Shown here: piece after piece, positions 51,808 through 60,760 of the stretch
How positions within the stretch are numbered: position 1 is the first letter of the stretch
How the letters are laid out: the number at the start of each line of letters is the position of its first letter
Assembly (NCBI RefSeq): GCF_001275385.1
Contig: NZ_LGIW01000015.1
Location: 1,860,001 to 1,924,000, forward strand
Source of the DNA: Exiguobacterium sp. BMC-KP
Lineage (GTDB): Bacteria > Bacillota > Bacilli > Exiguobacteriales > Exiguobacteriaceae
Reading direction: 5' to 3'
Length of the DNA stretch: 64,000 nucleotides
The notes under the pieces: generated by a model
Database searches by the model: none
Told to the model about the DNA's origin: nothing
What the model saw: the letters and a program-made list of their open reading frames with translations, nothing else
Translations under genes and position numbers: made by a program

Positions 51808-52623
51808 ATGAAAAAACGATATGCCTTTTTAGCCACAGCCTTACTCGGTGCAGGAGTCCTCGCAGGATGCGGAGACAGCAGTGCGGACGAAAAAGACAAG
51901 ACAATCAAGATTGGCGCGACGAGCGGTCCGTATAGCGACATGGTCAAACAAGCGATTCAGCCGCAACTCGAAAAGAAAGGCTACAAAGTCGAAATCGTCG
52001 AGTTCAGTGATTATATCCAACCGAACATCGCACTCGGTAGCGGTAATATCGACGCCAACTTGTTCCAACACTCGATCTATCTCAAGACATTTTCTAAAGA
52101 AAAGAACCTCGACTTAAAAGGCTTGATCACTGTTCCGACGGCACCGATGGGACTGTACAGTAAGACAGTGAAGACCCTCGAAGATGTCAAGACGGGCGCT
52201 GAAGTCGCAACGCCGAACGATCCGACGAACCAAGCACGTGCGTTGAACTTACTTGCGGAACAAGGCTGGATTGAACTAAAGCCGGACACTGATCCATTGA
52301 CGGTTTCTGAAAAGGATATCGTCAAGAATCCGAAAAAACTCGTCATTAAACCACTCGAGGCAGCGCAACTACCACGCGCCATCGAGAGTGTCGATATCTC
52401 AGCTGTTCCGGGGAACTTCGCACTTGCTGCGAAATTCGACTTACTCGATGCGTTAGCGCTTGAGACGATGGACGAACAGTACCGTAACCTTGTTGCTGTC
52501 CAAACGAAAGATGCAGACGCACAAGTCGCAAAAGACTTGAAAGCCGCTGTTGAATCGGACGCTTTCAATACAGTCATCGAAAAATCATTCAAAGGCTTCA
52601 GTAAGCCTGAATGGGCGAACTAA
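51808..52623 (+). CDS. metQ: Methionine-binding lipoprotein MetQ
   Basis: Lipid-anchored methionine receptor of the NLPA family, 271 aa; lipobox GVLAGC (Cys21). IKIGATSGPYSDMVKQAIQPQLEKKGYKVEIVEFSDYIQPNIALGSGNIDANLFQHSIYL covers the ligand site, and AVPGNFALAAKFDLLDAL completes it. GGGAGAG before the ATG; last gene of the SAM-regulated operon. Confidence 0.96.
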   Translation: MKKRYAFLATALLGAGVLAGCGDSSADEKDKTIKIGATSGPYSDMVKQAIQPQLEKKGYKVEIVEFSDYIQPNIALGSGNIDANLFQHSIYLKTFSKEKNLDLKGLITVPTAPMGLYSKTVKTLEDVKTGAEVATPNDPTNQARALNLLAEQGWIELKPDTDPLTVSEKDIVKNPKKLVIKPLEAAQLPRAIESVDISAVPGNFALAAKFDLLDALALETMDEQYRNLVAVQTKDADAQVAKDLKAAVESDAFNTVIEKSFKGFSKPEWAN

Positions 52624-52625
52624 TC

Positions 52626-52677
52626 AAAAAACATCCGGATGTTAGAGAGACGACCTCTCTACAACCTGGATGTTTTT
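52626..52677. terminator. Terminator after metNIQ and the acetyltransferase gene
   Basis: AAACATCC/GGATGTTT outer stem with an inner AGAG/CTCT stem; T-runs on both sides of convergent genes. Confidence 0.88.
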
Positions 52678-52678
52678 A

Positions 52679-53176
52679 TTAGAATCGATACCACATCAGT
52701 TCTTCGTCATGATACATATCTCCGATTTTCAGTGCCCGTGGTTCGATCGCGTATGATTCAAAACCGAGCGATTGATACAACGCTTTAGCAGCTTCATTCG
52801 TCTGGACGACCGAAAGATGGACTTGCTCGATTAAAGGATGCTCTTTTAATATCTGTAGGGCTTCTTGTACGAGTCGTCGTCCAATCTGCTGTTTTCGGAC
52901 GCGTGGCGTGACGTACATCGCAAACAGATTCGCTCGATGTCGCACCTTGACCGGCTCTAGGCAGACGATGGTGACGACACCAACGAGTTCTCCTTCATGA
53001 AAGGCACCGAACGTCGATGCCTGTTCGCTTTCAAGACGAGTTGCGTACTGTTCGACCGGTCGATCCTTTTCTGCTTCGTAATCCGAACCGAATGCCTCCG
53101 GATGGTTTCGTAAGGCTTCTAACCGCAGTACTTTATAAAGAGCTGCATCTTCTGCACTTAATTGACGTATTTCCAT
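52679..53176 (-). CDS. GNAT-family N-acetyltransferase
   Basis: Acetyl-CoA-dependent acetyltransferase, 165 aa, cytosolic. Fold motifs: MEIRQLSAEDAALYKVLRLEALRNHPEAFGSDYE at the N-terminus, LFAMYVTPRVRKQQIGRRLVQEAL (the Q/R-x-x-G-x-G/A acetyl-CoA loop, here QQIGRR) and VVQTNEAAKALYQSLGFE at the C-terminus. The N-terminal layout resembles ribosomal-protein or small-molecule acetyltransferases of Bacilli; the substrate is unknown. I take the second of two adjacent ATGs (53174-53176), eight bases after AGGAGG. Confidence 0.88.
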   Translation of the reverse strand: MEIRQLSAEDAALYKVLRLEALRNHPEAFGSDYEAEKDRPVEQYATRLESEQASTFGAFHEGELVGVVTIVCLEPVKVRHRANLFAMYVTPRVRKQQIGRRLVQEALQILKEHPLIEQVHLSVVQTNEAAKALYQSLGFESYAIEPRALKIGDMYHDEELMWYRF

Positions 53177-53218
53177 CATTTCCACCTCCTGCTTTTAATA
53201 TAGAATAAACCAACTCAT

Positions 53219-53257
53219 GAAAAAGAGGACGACATCATTACATGTCGTCCTCTTTTT
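53219..53257 (-). terminator. Intrinsic terminator after the CAP-domain gene
   Basis: AAAGAGGACGACAT/ATGTCGTCCTCTTT stem with a six-base loop, T-run on both strands. Confidence 0.9.
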
Positions 53258-53263
53258 ACGTAT

Positions 53264-54142
53264 TTAAGGTCTCCGGAAATTGATCGTAAAGTATGGCGCA
53301 TTACTTCGAAACGCCACACCGACATCTGCTTGCTTATACTCTTTTTTCAAAATGTTATCCCGGTGCCCTTTTGAATTCATTAAACCCCAGTGTGATGCGA
53401 AAACATTCGGATATCCCATTGATAAATTTTCACCAGCATAGCTGAACGTAATACCTTCACGCTTCATCCGGTCAAACGGATCACGTCCTTGCGGATCCGT
53501 ATGCGAGAAGAAGTTATTCTTCGCCATGTTTTCGCTATGTCCGCGTGTCACTGGCTTTAATGCCGTGTACGGAGCTAATGGATTCAGCTGATAGTCAGCC
53601 CGTTCCCAGTTCATCAAACGAAGCATCAGTTTTTCATCTGTCGTTCGTAACGTATTCGAAGCGGTGCCGTAGAACCCTTTTTTCTTCGCTTCGACGTCTT
53701 TTGGAATCGAAAGCGTCGCTTTGACCTTATTGCCGTCATGCTGATCAAAGAAGTATGTCACGTAATTGCCCTTCTTCTCATAAACAGCTGCATGATCTAA
53801 ATTCAACATATAATTCGTATTCCCTTTACGATAGGACTTCACTGCGGTCCAGCCCTTTTTCTTTAAAGACGATTCCGTATCTTTATTCAAGATCGCACCT
53901 TGCGTCGTTATACCGTTTTTAAACCGGTACTTCCCGTATTCTTTCCCGTCTTTCGTCAACGATACGAATTCTTCGCTGGACGTCCGCCTGACTTCCCAGT
54001 CATAACCTGGATATTCACTGCTATATCGATCAATCAGCTTGCCACCGCTTTTAGGATAATCGGCTTCTGCCTGTTCCATTGGAATGTTCTCGTAACCGAA
54101 AAAAGCTACTGCTGCTACTCCGATGATCAACCATTTTTTCAT
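53264..54142 (-). CDS. Secreted CAP-superfamily protein with CAP-associated domain
   Basis: Exported protein of 292 aa, organised like Bacillus YlbC/YkwD: an N-terminal hydrophobic signal segment (about 3-18), a CAP-associated domain about 35-150 (GGKLIDRYSSEYPGYDWEV..., VYEKKGNYVTYFFDQHDG), and a C-terminal SCP/CAP domain about 165-292. The CAP cavity residues are present: RGHSENMAKNNFFSHTDPQG, AGENLSMGYPN, SKGHRDNILKKEYKQADVGVA. Function of bacterial CAP proteins is unclear; some bind lipids or act on the wall. No lipobox. AAGGAGG before the ATG. Confidence 0.9.
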   Translation of the reverse strand: MKKWLIIGVAAVAFFGYENIPMEQAEADYPKSGGKLIDRYSSEYPGYDWEVRRTSSEEFVSLTKDGKEYGKYRFKNGITTQGAILNKDTESSLKKKGWTAVKSYRKGNTNYMLNLDHAAVYEKKGNYVTYFFDQHDGNKVKATLSIPKDVEAKKKGFYGTASNTLRTTDEKLMLRLMNWERADYQLNPLAPYTALKPVTRGHSENMAKNNFFSHTDPQGRDPFDRMKREGITFSYAGENLSMGYPNVFASHWGLMNSKGHRDNILKKEYKQADVGVAFRSNAPYFTINFRRP

Positions 54143-54490
54143 GTCTTCGTTTCGCCTCCTTTAATCATTACCTTTATTTTAAAAGAAAATGATTCTTTCG
54201 AACAGCCATTGGCTCTTAATTGTCTAAATCACATCTTGTGTCCACAAATTCGACACATTTCATGATAACGTTCCCACATTAGTAAAATGCTTTAGTGAAG
54301 AGGATTCTTAAAAGCATTTAGTACATATACTAAACCATCTTTCCCTTTTCTTAAAATGTGTGAACATTCTTTTATTTCGTCATTTGAGATTTTTGATTGC
54401 TCTCGGAATTCCTACTCGGTATCATTAGAACTCGTAAGCCAAACTTTCAATGCTTTTCCAAATAACATAATGAAATGAAGGAGTTGACCT
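54143..54490 (+). promoter_or_regulatory. Noncoding gap with inverted repeat TTTAGT-N6-ACTAAA
   Basis: 348 bases without a gene, AT-rich. It holds a hairpin AAATGCTTTA/TAAAAGCATTT (about 54281-54319) and a perfect inverted repeat TTTAGT (54317-54322)/ACTAAA (54329-54334). The same half-sites, with N8, occur over the pot operon promoter at 36291. No promoter could be placed with confidence. Confidence 0.35.
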
Positions 54491-54847
54491 ATGGTTTTAC
54501 TGTATTTCATTTATGAGTCCATCGCCTTTTTACCAATTCAGCAATACTTATTTTCTGGATGGATGATTCTCGTAGCTTTGACCGTATCGTTTAGTTTAGC
54601 TAATGCGCACGAAGATGTCCGACTGAATCAACGCCTCGGTTTCGAATTACTCGTTCCCGGTTCTGGAATGTTACTTTCTAAAAAATTCATTCCCGGTCTT
54701 GCCATCATTCTATTTTTGATCCTGATCCATTTCACGTATATGTTCCGCGTTATTCCTCTTCCTATCGCTTTAATCTCAACTCTCTCGATTAGTATGCTTT
54801 CTCTTTTCTCACTTTTTGTACCGTCACGCAAAAAAGCGGACCATTAA
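54491..54847 (+). CDS. Small multi-TM membrane protein of unknown function
   Basis: 118 aa with three or four predicted TM segments (about 3-20, 20-37, 65-82, 86-108) joined by a charged loop NAHEDVRLNQRLGFEL. I do not recognise a family. AAGGAGT lies seven bases before the ATG, and the C-terminus is basic (SRKKADH). The stop codon and terminator overlap: the 5' arm of the terminator is formed by the last codons. Being short and without homologous context, it is called on the Shine-Dalgarno and coherent hydrophobic pattern. Confidence 0.7.
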   Translation: MVLLYFIYESIAFLPIQQYLFSGWMILVALTVSFSLANAHEDVRLNQRLGFELLVPGSGMLLSKKFIPGLAIILFLILIHFTYMFRVIPLPIALISTLSISMLSLFSLFVPSRKKADH

Positions 54848-54858
54848 GTCCGCTTTTC
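54830..54858. terminator. Bidirectional terminator overlapping the end of the small membrane gene
   Basis: AAAAGCGGAC/GTCCGCTTTT stem with a six-base loop that contains the TAA stop; the A-run side gives six T on the minus strand, so it also terminates the nuclease gene. Confidence 0.88.
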
Positions 54859-54872
54859 ATCATTTCGTCCGA

Positions 54873-57620
54873 TTACTGATATTTTTTCGTTTCTTTTAAT
54901 TGGCACAGATTAACAAGCTCTAACCAAATCGTTTTACCTTTTTTCGTCTTCACTTGAATGTATGGTCGATCTTGCGATACACGTAGTGCGAGTAACTCAC
55001 CTTGTTGTTCTCCAGTCGTTCCGCTCGCTTTTAACCAATGACGGCCAAGTTTCCATTCGAGGAAAATATGTTTTCCTTTTTGAACAGCACGCCACTTTCC
55101 GTTTTCTGCGATTCCTTTGACTGGTACGACCGTTTCTGCACCTTGAATCGAGATGATCGCCGGATCATGATCACTCGCGCTACCGTCTGCTTCCATATAC
55201 TCCGAGTTGATATTGACGATATCAGAAGACGTGTATCGTTTTAAGTTATTTGAGATCAAGATGTGGTCAAGTACTTGCGCATTTCCGTTGTAGACATAAG
55301 AGTAACGCTCCGATTCCGGAAGATCATCGACCGTATTCCACAGATTCTTTCCTTTTAGGATATCCAACGTTTCTGAGAACTGGAAGTCGTTCAAATCGCC
55401 AAGGACAACGACGTTTGAGCCTTTGACTTCTGTCTTTAATTCAGAGACAAATCCTTGGACGATATTCGCGATTGCGTGACGCTGGACTTCACTCTTACGT
55501 ACAACTGGTTGGTTTTTACCGAAGTCAGCTCCGTCGCCACCTTTTGAGTTGAAGTGGTTGACGATGACATGGTACGAATCACCGTTAAAGAGGAATTCTG
55601 CGACGAGGGGTTTCCGCGAACTTGCGAAGTTCGGATCCGTCGGCTGAATGCGACCTGGGTTTTTCGTCAGCTTACCGTTTTCAACCGCAACGGCTTCCGT
55701 CGCGCCACCCTTTTCACCTGGCGCGAGTGAGACCCGCGCTGGATTGTAAAGGAATCCGACACGGATGTTTCCGCCTGGCTGTCCGCCATCCTTCTTATCT
55801 TCAGGTGCGATGTCCGTATAGGCATACCGAACGCCTGTTTTCGCTTCGATTGCTGCGATTAATGTCTCGAATGATTTCGATGCATCGACTGTTCCGCTGT
55901 CCGTTGCACCATCGTTATCCTGCATCTCCGTCAAACCGACGATGTCTGGTGTTTTCAGGAATGTTGCGATTCCTTCTGATACACGATCGACTTTCCCAGC
56001 ATCCGCTGTTGATGCAAAGTTCTCGACGTTGTACGAAGCGACTGTTAAACGTGATTCACCCGTTTTGATGTTCGTTGGTTGACGATCTGCTTCACGCGCA
56101 ACGAGTGGCGGAAGGTCAGCCGCTTTTGCAAGTACTTTATAAGCTGAATAGTTGTAGCTCATGACACCTTCGATTGTTCCGTTGAATGTATCACCAGCTT
56201 TCGCACGGTACGACGAGCTTCCCATCTCAACGAAAAGACGTTCTGGGTTGACGTTGTCTTTCGTCAGAATCGGTGTTCCTCGTTTCGTGTAGACCTTATC
56301 TGCTGTCTGCGTTCGTACTGGAATCGTTCGGTTCGCCTGTGGACCTGTGACGATCGCGTTTGGTAATGCGACACGCATACCTTCTAAGCTTTCATACAAA
56401 TCGATCGCATCTTCTTTTGGATCAAACTGAGCGAAAGAATCATTGTCGACGACTTGAGTCGGAATCAAGACGCCTTTATCACCAAGGACGATACTCGCCG
56501 GTAATCCTTCGTTGAGCGCTCCCTTAACGAGATTGACTGTGCTGATTTCAGTGACGGCAAGATCCGTATCGGCTTTATCGCTGTAACCGCCAAGTAACCA
56601 CTCTTTGACGTATCCTGTCGTCGCGACCTGTTGTCCAACGGCAGCACCATGATTTTTTGCATAGACGAGAATCCCTTCCGATGTCCGGCTGTCGTTATCT
56701 GGATTCGGATCTTGCATATAGAAGTTGTTTGCATCGACGACATACGTGACGACACCTGTCGTCCGGACGAGTTGATCTGCATAAGGGGACGTATGCGCAA
56801 CACCTTGAATGTTACTGATTTTCGTGATCGGCGGTGCGATATAATACTTGAACGTCGAAACAGCGGACGTTTTACCATCCTTGACGGCAACTGCTTGGAT
56901 CGTCACTTCGTCATTAATCGTGATCGGTGAAGAGTAAACCGGACTCTCGACAGTTGGTGTTGAGCCATCAATCGTATAATGAATCGTTCCTTCGCCTGAC
57001 AATGTCACTTGATCCCCACGTTCGACTTCACCGACTGGAGAAGCCGTTGGTGCTGCAAGAATGTCTCCCGCTTCTGTCTGATGACTGCCGAGATTCGTCA
57101 AGGTATCAACAGGGAAGCTTGTCCACTGCGACGGCTCGTACGTCTTAGCACCAGACGTGATGCCTGAGTTACGGACGAGTGTCGTATCTTTTGCGAAATC
57201 CGTTGATGAACCGATTGGTCCGATGATATCAAGGACGACGTCACCCTTTTTCAATGCGATCGGATCATTTCCATTGAAGTTCAATGACCCCGTCGTCAAT
57301 TGTGCTTTTGCTTTGATATCCGCGTTCGCACTCGAGTTCGCGATGACGAACGTCTTACCTGGATCGACTTTCCCCGATAGTGTAATTTTCGCTTCCGTTG
57401 GTCCACCGTTCGTATATTGAACGAGAGTATAGTCTGCTAAGTCAATGATTTGCCCCGACCCATTGTATAGCTCGATTGCCTTATTATTGCTTGTTCCTTC
57501 TATGTACTCAGACAAGATGACGCCTTCGCCTTCTGCCCCGACAAGACCCGCTTGTGGAAGGATTCCTGCTGTTAATACTCCGGCCAATGCCCACTTTCCA
57601 AACGTACTGCCGTATTTCAT
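54873..57620 (-). CDS. Large secreted nuclease with lamin-tail, OB-fold and EEP domains (NucH/ExeM-like)
   Basis: Exported nuclease of 915 aa, similar in layout to Bacillus YhcR and ExeM. Signal peptide about 1-29. Then: lamin-tail domain ~33-165 (LSEYIEGTSNNKAIELYNGSG), chitobiase-like C-terminal module ~180-265 (HYTIDGSTPTVESPVYSSPI), OB-fold nuclease-associated domain ~270-515 (VRTTGVVTYVVDANNFYMQDP), and endonuclease/exonuclease/phosphatase domain ~530-850 with YNVENF, GLTEMQDN, VVLGDLNDFQF and SDHDPAII as the catalytic set. It probably degrades extracellular DNA/RNA for nutrients. No sortase motif and no TM anchor. The ATG at 57618-57620 has AGGGGGT upstream. Confidence 0.92.
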   Translation of the reverse strand: MKYGSTFGKWALAGVLTAGILPQAGLVGAEGEGVILSEYIEGTSNNKAIELYNGSGQIIDLADYTLVQYTNGGPTEAKITLSGKVDPGKTFVIANSSANADIKAKAQLTTGSLNFNGNDPIALKKGDVVLDIIGPIGSSTDFAKDTTLVRNSGITSGAKTYEPSQWTSFPVDTLTNLGSHQTEAGDILAAPTASPVGEVERGDQVTLSGEGTIHYTIDGSTPTVESPVYSSPITINDEVTIQAVAVKDGKTSAVSTFKYYIAPPITKISNIQGVAHTSPYADQLVRTTGVVTYVVDANNFYMQDPNPDNDSRTSEGILVYAKNHGAAVGQQVATTGYVKEWLLGGYSDKADTDLAVTEISTVNLVKGALNEGLPASIVLGDKGVLIPTQVVDNDSFAQFDPKEDAIDLYESLEGMRVALPNAIVTGPQANRTIPVRTQTADKVYTKRGTPILTKDNVNPERLFVEMGSSSYRAKAGDTFNGTIEGVMSYNYSAYKVLAKAADLPPLVAREADRQPTNIKTGESRLTVASYNVENFASTADAGKVDRVSEGIATFLKTPDIVGLTEMQDNDGATDSGTVDASKSFETLIAAIEAKTGVRYAYTDIAPEDKKDGGQPGGNIRVGFLYNPARVSLAPGEKGGATEAVAVENGKLTKNPGRIQPTDPNFASSRKPLVAEFLFNGDSYHVIVNHFNSKGGDGADFGKNQPVVRKSEVQRHAIANIVQGFVSELKTEVKGSNVVVLGDLNDFQFSETLDILKGKNLWNTVDDLPESERYSYVYNGNAQVLDHILISNNLKRYTSSDIVNINSEYMEADGSASDHDPAIISIQGAETVVPVKGIAENGKWRAVQKGKHIFLEWKLGRHWLKASGTTGEQQGELLALRVSQDRPYIQVKTKKGKTIWLELVNLCQLKETKKYQ

Positions 57621-57696
57621 GATGAGACCCCCTATTGAATTTTCTGACACTTCTTTATAATATCAGATTATATTCTCAAGAGTGTATATTTTTCGT

Positions 57697-57738
57697 AAAA
57701 AAAGATACCATCCTTCGTAAATGAAAGAAATGGTATCG
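57697..57738 (-). terminator. Intrinsic terminator after the YdaT-like gene
   Basis: Minus strand: GATACCAT-CTTT/AAGG-ATGGTATC with seven T. Confidence 0.88.
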
Positions 57739-57749
57739 CTTACAACTTT

Positions 57750-57929
57750 TTATTGTTCGTCTTTGTGACTTTCGTACCACTTTTCGGCTTGCGACGTCGC
57801 AATCGGAATTGCTCGCCCTTCCTCATACCCTTCTTCTAGTAAAGCGTTCGCGATCTCGATCGCTTTTTTTCGAAGTGGCAGATCGAAGTTCTTGAACGAA
57901 TCCGGATAGTCGTTTTCATTCCATGGCAT
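57750..57929 (-). CDS. Small YdaT-like protein (DUF2188-type)
   Basis: 59-residue acidic cytosolic protein, MPWNENDYPDSFKNFDLPLRKK..., that follows the pattern of Bacillus YdaT and related general-stress proteins (RKKAIEIANALLEEGYEEGRAIPIATSQAEKW). The ATG at 57927-57929 is preceded by GAGGGGGGTG. A longer in-frame reading exists upstream, but it lacks a start signal and covers a terminator-like hairpin. Role unknown; relatives are often stress-induced. It is transcribed behind a long structured leader. Confidence 0.82.
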   Translation of the reverse strand: MPWNENDYPDSFKNFDLPLRKKAIEIANALLEEGYEEGRAIPIATSQAEKWYESHKDEQ

Positions 57930-57969
57930 GTCGTCACCCCCCTCTTTCAGCTTTACCCGAAAAAAGGCA

Positions 57970-57991
57970 CAAAAAAAACGCCTCATCAGCG
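57970..57991 (-). terminator. Weak terminator-like hairpin in the YdaT leader
   Basis: Minus strand: ACGC/GCGT with a seven-base loop, then eight T, between the structured leader and the gene. Short stem, so either a weak attenuator or coincidence. Confidence 0.4.
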
Positions 57992-58009
57992 TGTCGTTGT
58001 TTTTGGTTG

Positions 58010-58243
58010 TCATGAGAATCGAGGATTACAGGTGATCAAAACACCTGAAACGACGAAAGCCCTACCTCTCTTTCGTTGTTACGGCTCCTTGGCCGCGCCA
58101 GCTGAATCAAGCATTTTAGCAAGAATCGTGATGCGTCTGCAATGGACGCATGATACTGGGATTTTTAGAAATAGCTCGGGAATGAGCGGAAAAGTATCGA
58201 TTGGAAGGTTTATCTTGCTGGGTCAACTTCTCCTCGTAGTATG
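58010..58243 (-). ncRNA. Structured leader RNA upstream of the YdaT-like gene (unidentified)
   Basis: Much of the ~600-base gap 57930-58529 has no ORF and is rich in hairpins: CAGGTG/CACCTG, AACGACGAAAG/CTTTCGTTGTT, ATGCGTC/GACGCAT. The ends pair: CAT plus CGAGGA (58010-58024) with TCCTCG plus ATG (58231-58243). On the minus strand a TTGACT/TATATT promoter (58386-58415) points in, and a weak T-tailed hairpin sits at 57970, a riboswitch-like order. On the plus strand part of it (GCTGAATC, GTCA-CT, CCTCGTAG) faintly recalls the c-di-AMP riboswitch, but core strands are missing. Class unknown. Confidence 0.45.
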
Positions 58244-58385
58244 AAGAAGGACAAAATAAAAGCGATGACTTATGTCTGACTCATTTGTCAGTAGCGGTCT
58301 AAAAATCCTGACCTGTCGATTTAATTGTATGATATGGATTGAAGATTCTCACATGAGTGATCATCCCCGATTCATGACTTTTAAT

Positions 58386-58415
58386 AATATAGCACACATT
58401 TCTTTATAAAGTCAA
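58386..58415 (-). promoter_or_regulatory. Strong sigma-A promoter pointing into the leader
   Basis: Minus strand: TTGACT, 18 bases, TATATT. Initiation near 58379 gives a ~450-base leader before the YdaT-like start codon. Confidence 0.7.
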
Positions 58416-58529
58416 TCTTTCTTTCGAAAAATCGTTTTCGTTCTGCCTGGAATCGGTATTGCACCTGTCGTCAAAGCCGAGTATCGTGAAGAAGACTTAT
58501 TACTATAGAAGAAACGAGGGAAATCCATC

Positions 58530-60560
58530 ATGTCGAATCGACTTATCCATGAAACGAGTCCCTACCTATTACAACACGCACACCAACCCGTGGATTGGTA
58601 TCCATGGGGAGAAGAAGCTTTTCTTGCAGCGAAGGATACAGGAAAGCCGATTTTTTTATCGATCGGTTATTCGACGTGCCATTGGTGCCATGTGCTCGCC
58701 CACGAAAGCTTCGAGGATGAAGAAACGGCACGTCTCTTAAACGAACGTTATATCTCGATTAAGGTCGACCGCGAAGAACGTCCTGATATCGACCACCTGT
58801 ATATGACGGCAGCTCAAGTCATGAATGGACAAGGTGGCTGGCCACTCAGCGTCTTCATGACAGCGGATCAAAAACCTTTTTATATCGGCACATATTTTCC
58901 GAAGACACCTCAGTTCAATCGCCCGAGCTTTCGTCAGGTGACGCTACAACTCAGCGAACAATTCCGACGTTCACCGGATAAGATTGCACAAGTCGGACAG
59001 AATATGTCACAGACGCTTCATGACGTATTGCAGCCCGCTTCATCGACTAGCACTTGGGATGAATCGATCATTCACGACACCTTTGATCAAGCGATGCGGC
59101 AATTCGATCGGCAACACGGCGGATTCGGAGAAGCACCGAAGTTCCCTTCGCCTACCCTACTCCGTTTCTTACTTGATTATTACCAGTTCGCAGAAGATGA
59201 GACGGCACTGCACATGGTCATGCGCTCATTGATTGCCATGCGCGACGGTGGAATGACGGATCAAGTCGGCTACGGTCTGTTTCGCTATACGGTCGACGCC
59301 AAGTGGGAAATTCCTCACTTTGAGAAGATGCTCTACGATAACGCTTGGTTCGCGACGTTATGTATCGAGACGTATCAAGTGACCGGACAAATCCGGTTCC
59401 GCCGCTACGCAGAAGAAGTCCTCTCGTTCACAGAACGCGAATTGACCGCATCAGACGGCACCTTCTATGCTGCACTTGATGCGGATAGCGAAGAGGGCGA
59501 AGGTCATTATTATACGTTCACGGCAACAGAACTTTCTGACTTACTCGGACCGGATGCACTGTTCCCGCGCTTCTATCATGCCTCGCCGTCCGGAAACTTC
59601 GAAGGACGGAACGTCTTTTACCGGACAGGACGAACGCTCGAAACGTTTGCACGTTCCGTTGACCTGTCGCCTGCTGAGACGGCAGCGCAACTCGAACACG
59701 AGCGGCAGCTTCTCCTTCACGCACGAAATGAACGCACGCGTCCGTTCCGTGATGATAAGCGCTTGACGTCTTGGAACGCGATGATGATTTCAGCATTCGC
59801 AAAAGCTGGTCGTGTCTTTAGTGAACCTCATTACACGAATGTCGCAACGCGTGCTATGACGTCGCTCGAGAACGTCGTCCGGACTGAGAATCAGCTTGCG
59901 GTTCATTACCGCGAAGGACAAGCGACCGGGCACGGATTTCTTGACGACTATGCTTACTTGATCGATGCACATCTTGAACTGTTCCAATCGACACGACAGG
60001 CGCTGCATCTGAAGGAGGCTTTAACACTGGCTGATGTGTTACGCGATCAGTTCCAGACAGCAGATGGTTATTTTTATTTAACCTCTTTGCGCTCTGATCA
60101 GCTACTCGTTCGTCCGCTCGATCTGTATGACGGTGTGACACCTGCCGGAAACAGCGTTGCCTTGAACGCTTTCTTTACGCTCAGCCGCCTGACCGGGCGT
60201 CTCATCTATCAGGAAAGTGCTGAACGAGCTCTCGCAGCCTTAACAGAAGAAGTCCAGCAACAACCGACCGGCTTCGCCTCACTCGTTAGTATCTTCACCT
60301 CTCGGCAGATGGAACCGAAGGAGTTGATTATTCTGATTCCGGAAGAGTCAGACATTCCGATCGAAATCCATCAGCTTCAACAGATTCGACTACCGGAAGT
60401 CGCTTTGTTGATTGGAACGAAACAGAATCTTCTACCGCTCGCTCCATTTCTCGTAGATTATCCTGAACCAATAAAACCGACCGCATATCTTTGTCGTGAC
60501 TTTGCTTGCGAACGACCAACAACCGATCTTCAAGAACTCCTCGCACGATTCGATATATGA
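58530..60560 (+). CDS. YyaL-like thioredoxin-fold / six-hairpin protein (DUF255)
   Basis: 676 aa, cytosolic. Residues 1-~170 are a DUF255 thioredoxin-like domain: [30 protein letters not shown]..., redox motif CHWC (Cys50, Cys53), then [18 protein letters not shown]. The remainder is an (alpha/alpha)6 six-hairpin glycosidase-like domain ([22 protein letters not shown]..., [18 protein letters not shown]). This matches the YyaL/SPATA20 family, for which no enzymatic function is established. Start ATG at 58530 with a weak GAGGG upstream. Terminator follows the stop. Confidence 0.9.
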   Translation: MSNRLIHETSPYLLQHAHQPVDWYPWGEEAFLAAKDTGKPIFLSIGYSTCHWCHVLAHESFEDEETARLLNERYISIKVDREERPDIDHLYMTAAQVMNGQGGWPLSVFMTADQKPFYIGTYFPKTPQFNRPSFRQVTLQLSEQFRRSPDKIAQVGQNMSQTLHDVLQPASSTSTWDESIIHDTFDQAMRQFDRQHGGFGEAPKFPSPTLLRFLLDYYQFAEDETALHMVMRSLIAMRDGGMTDQVGYGLFRYTVDAKWEIPHFEKMLYDNAWFATLCIETYQVTGQIRFRRYAEEVLSFTERELTASDGTFYAALDADSEEGEGHYYTFTATELSDLLGPDALFPRFYHASPSGNFEGRNVFYRTGRTLETFARSVDLSPAETAAQLEHERQLLLHARNERTRPFRDDKRLTSWNAMMISAFAKAGRVFSEPHYTNVATRAMTSLENVVRTENQLAVHYREGQATGHGFLDDYAYLIDAHLELFQSTRQALHLKEALTLADVLRDQFQTADGYFYLTSLRSDQLLVRPLDLYDGVTPAGNSVALNAFFTLSRLTGRLIYQESAERALAALTEEVQQQPTGFASLVSIFTSRQMEPKELIILIPEESDIPIEIHQLQQIRLPEVALLIGTKQNLLPLAPFLVDYPEPIKPTAYLCRDFACERPTTDLQELLARFDI

Positions 60561-60566
60561 CACTTT

Positions 60567-60599
60567 ACCCTCTTGTTTAAAAAAACAGGAGGGTTTTTC
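60567..60599 (+). terminator. Intrinsic terminator after the YyaL-like gene
   Basis: ACCCTC-TGTTT/AAACA-GAGGGT hairpin, then TTTTT. Confidence 0.88.
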
Positions 60600-60650
60600 A
60601 AAAAACTAAACCCCTTTTTTCAAAAAAATCCAATATTTTCTTCATAAAAA

Positions 60651-60667
60651 TCCGATATGGTCGATAG
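60651..60667 (+). promoter_or_regulatory. Sigma-D-like -10 elements before the autolysin gene
   Basis: TCCGATAT (60651-60658) matches the sigma-D -10 at 7 of 8; a second, GTCGATAG, follows at 60660-60667. The -35 region is poor (AATA fifteen bases before the first). The downstream leader can fold as CCTAG/CTAGG with an inner ATTC-GTCC/GGAC-GAAT stem (about 60707-60748), partly covering AGGAGG. Bacillus glucosaminidase gene lytD is sigma-D-dependent. Confidence 0.4.
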
Positions 60668-60760
60668 TAGGAATAGGCATAAGTACGTACACCTTAGACT
60701 AGACATCCTAGAAGCCGATTCCGTCCGCTTGGACGAATATCTACTAGGAGGAAAGATACT

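Noticed and set aside
58010-58243. c-di-AMP (ydaO/yuaA) riboswitch on the plus strand
   Set aside because: Some short matches exist (GCTGAATC, GTCA-CT, CCTCGTAG, CGG/CCG pairing), but the GGGG strand and AGCTAACC core are absent and the downstream gene is not a typical target. Left as unidentified.
58032-58244. 70-codon plus-strand frame within the structured leader at 58 kb
   Set aside because: No ribosome site, no recognisable protein features, and it lies inside an RNA-like hairpin region.
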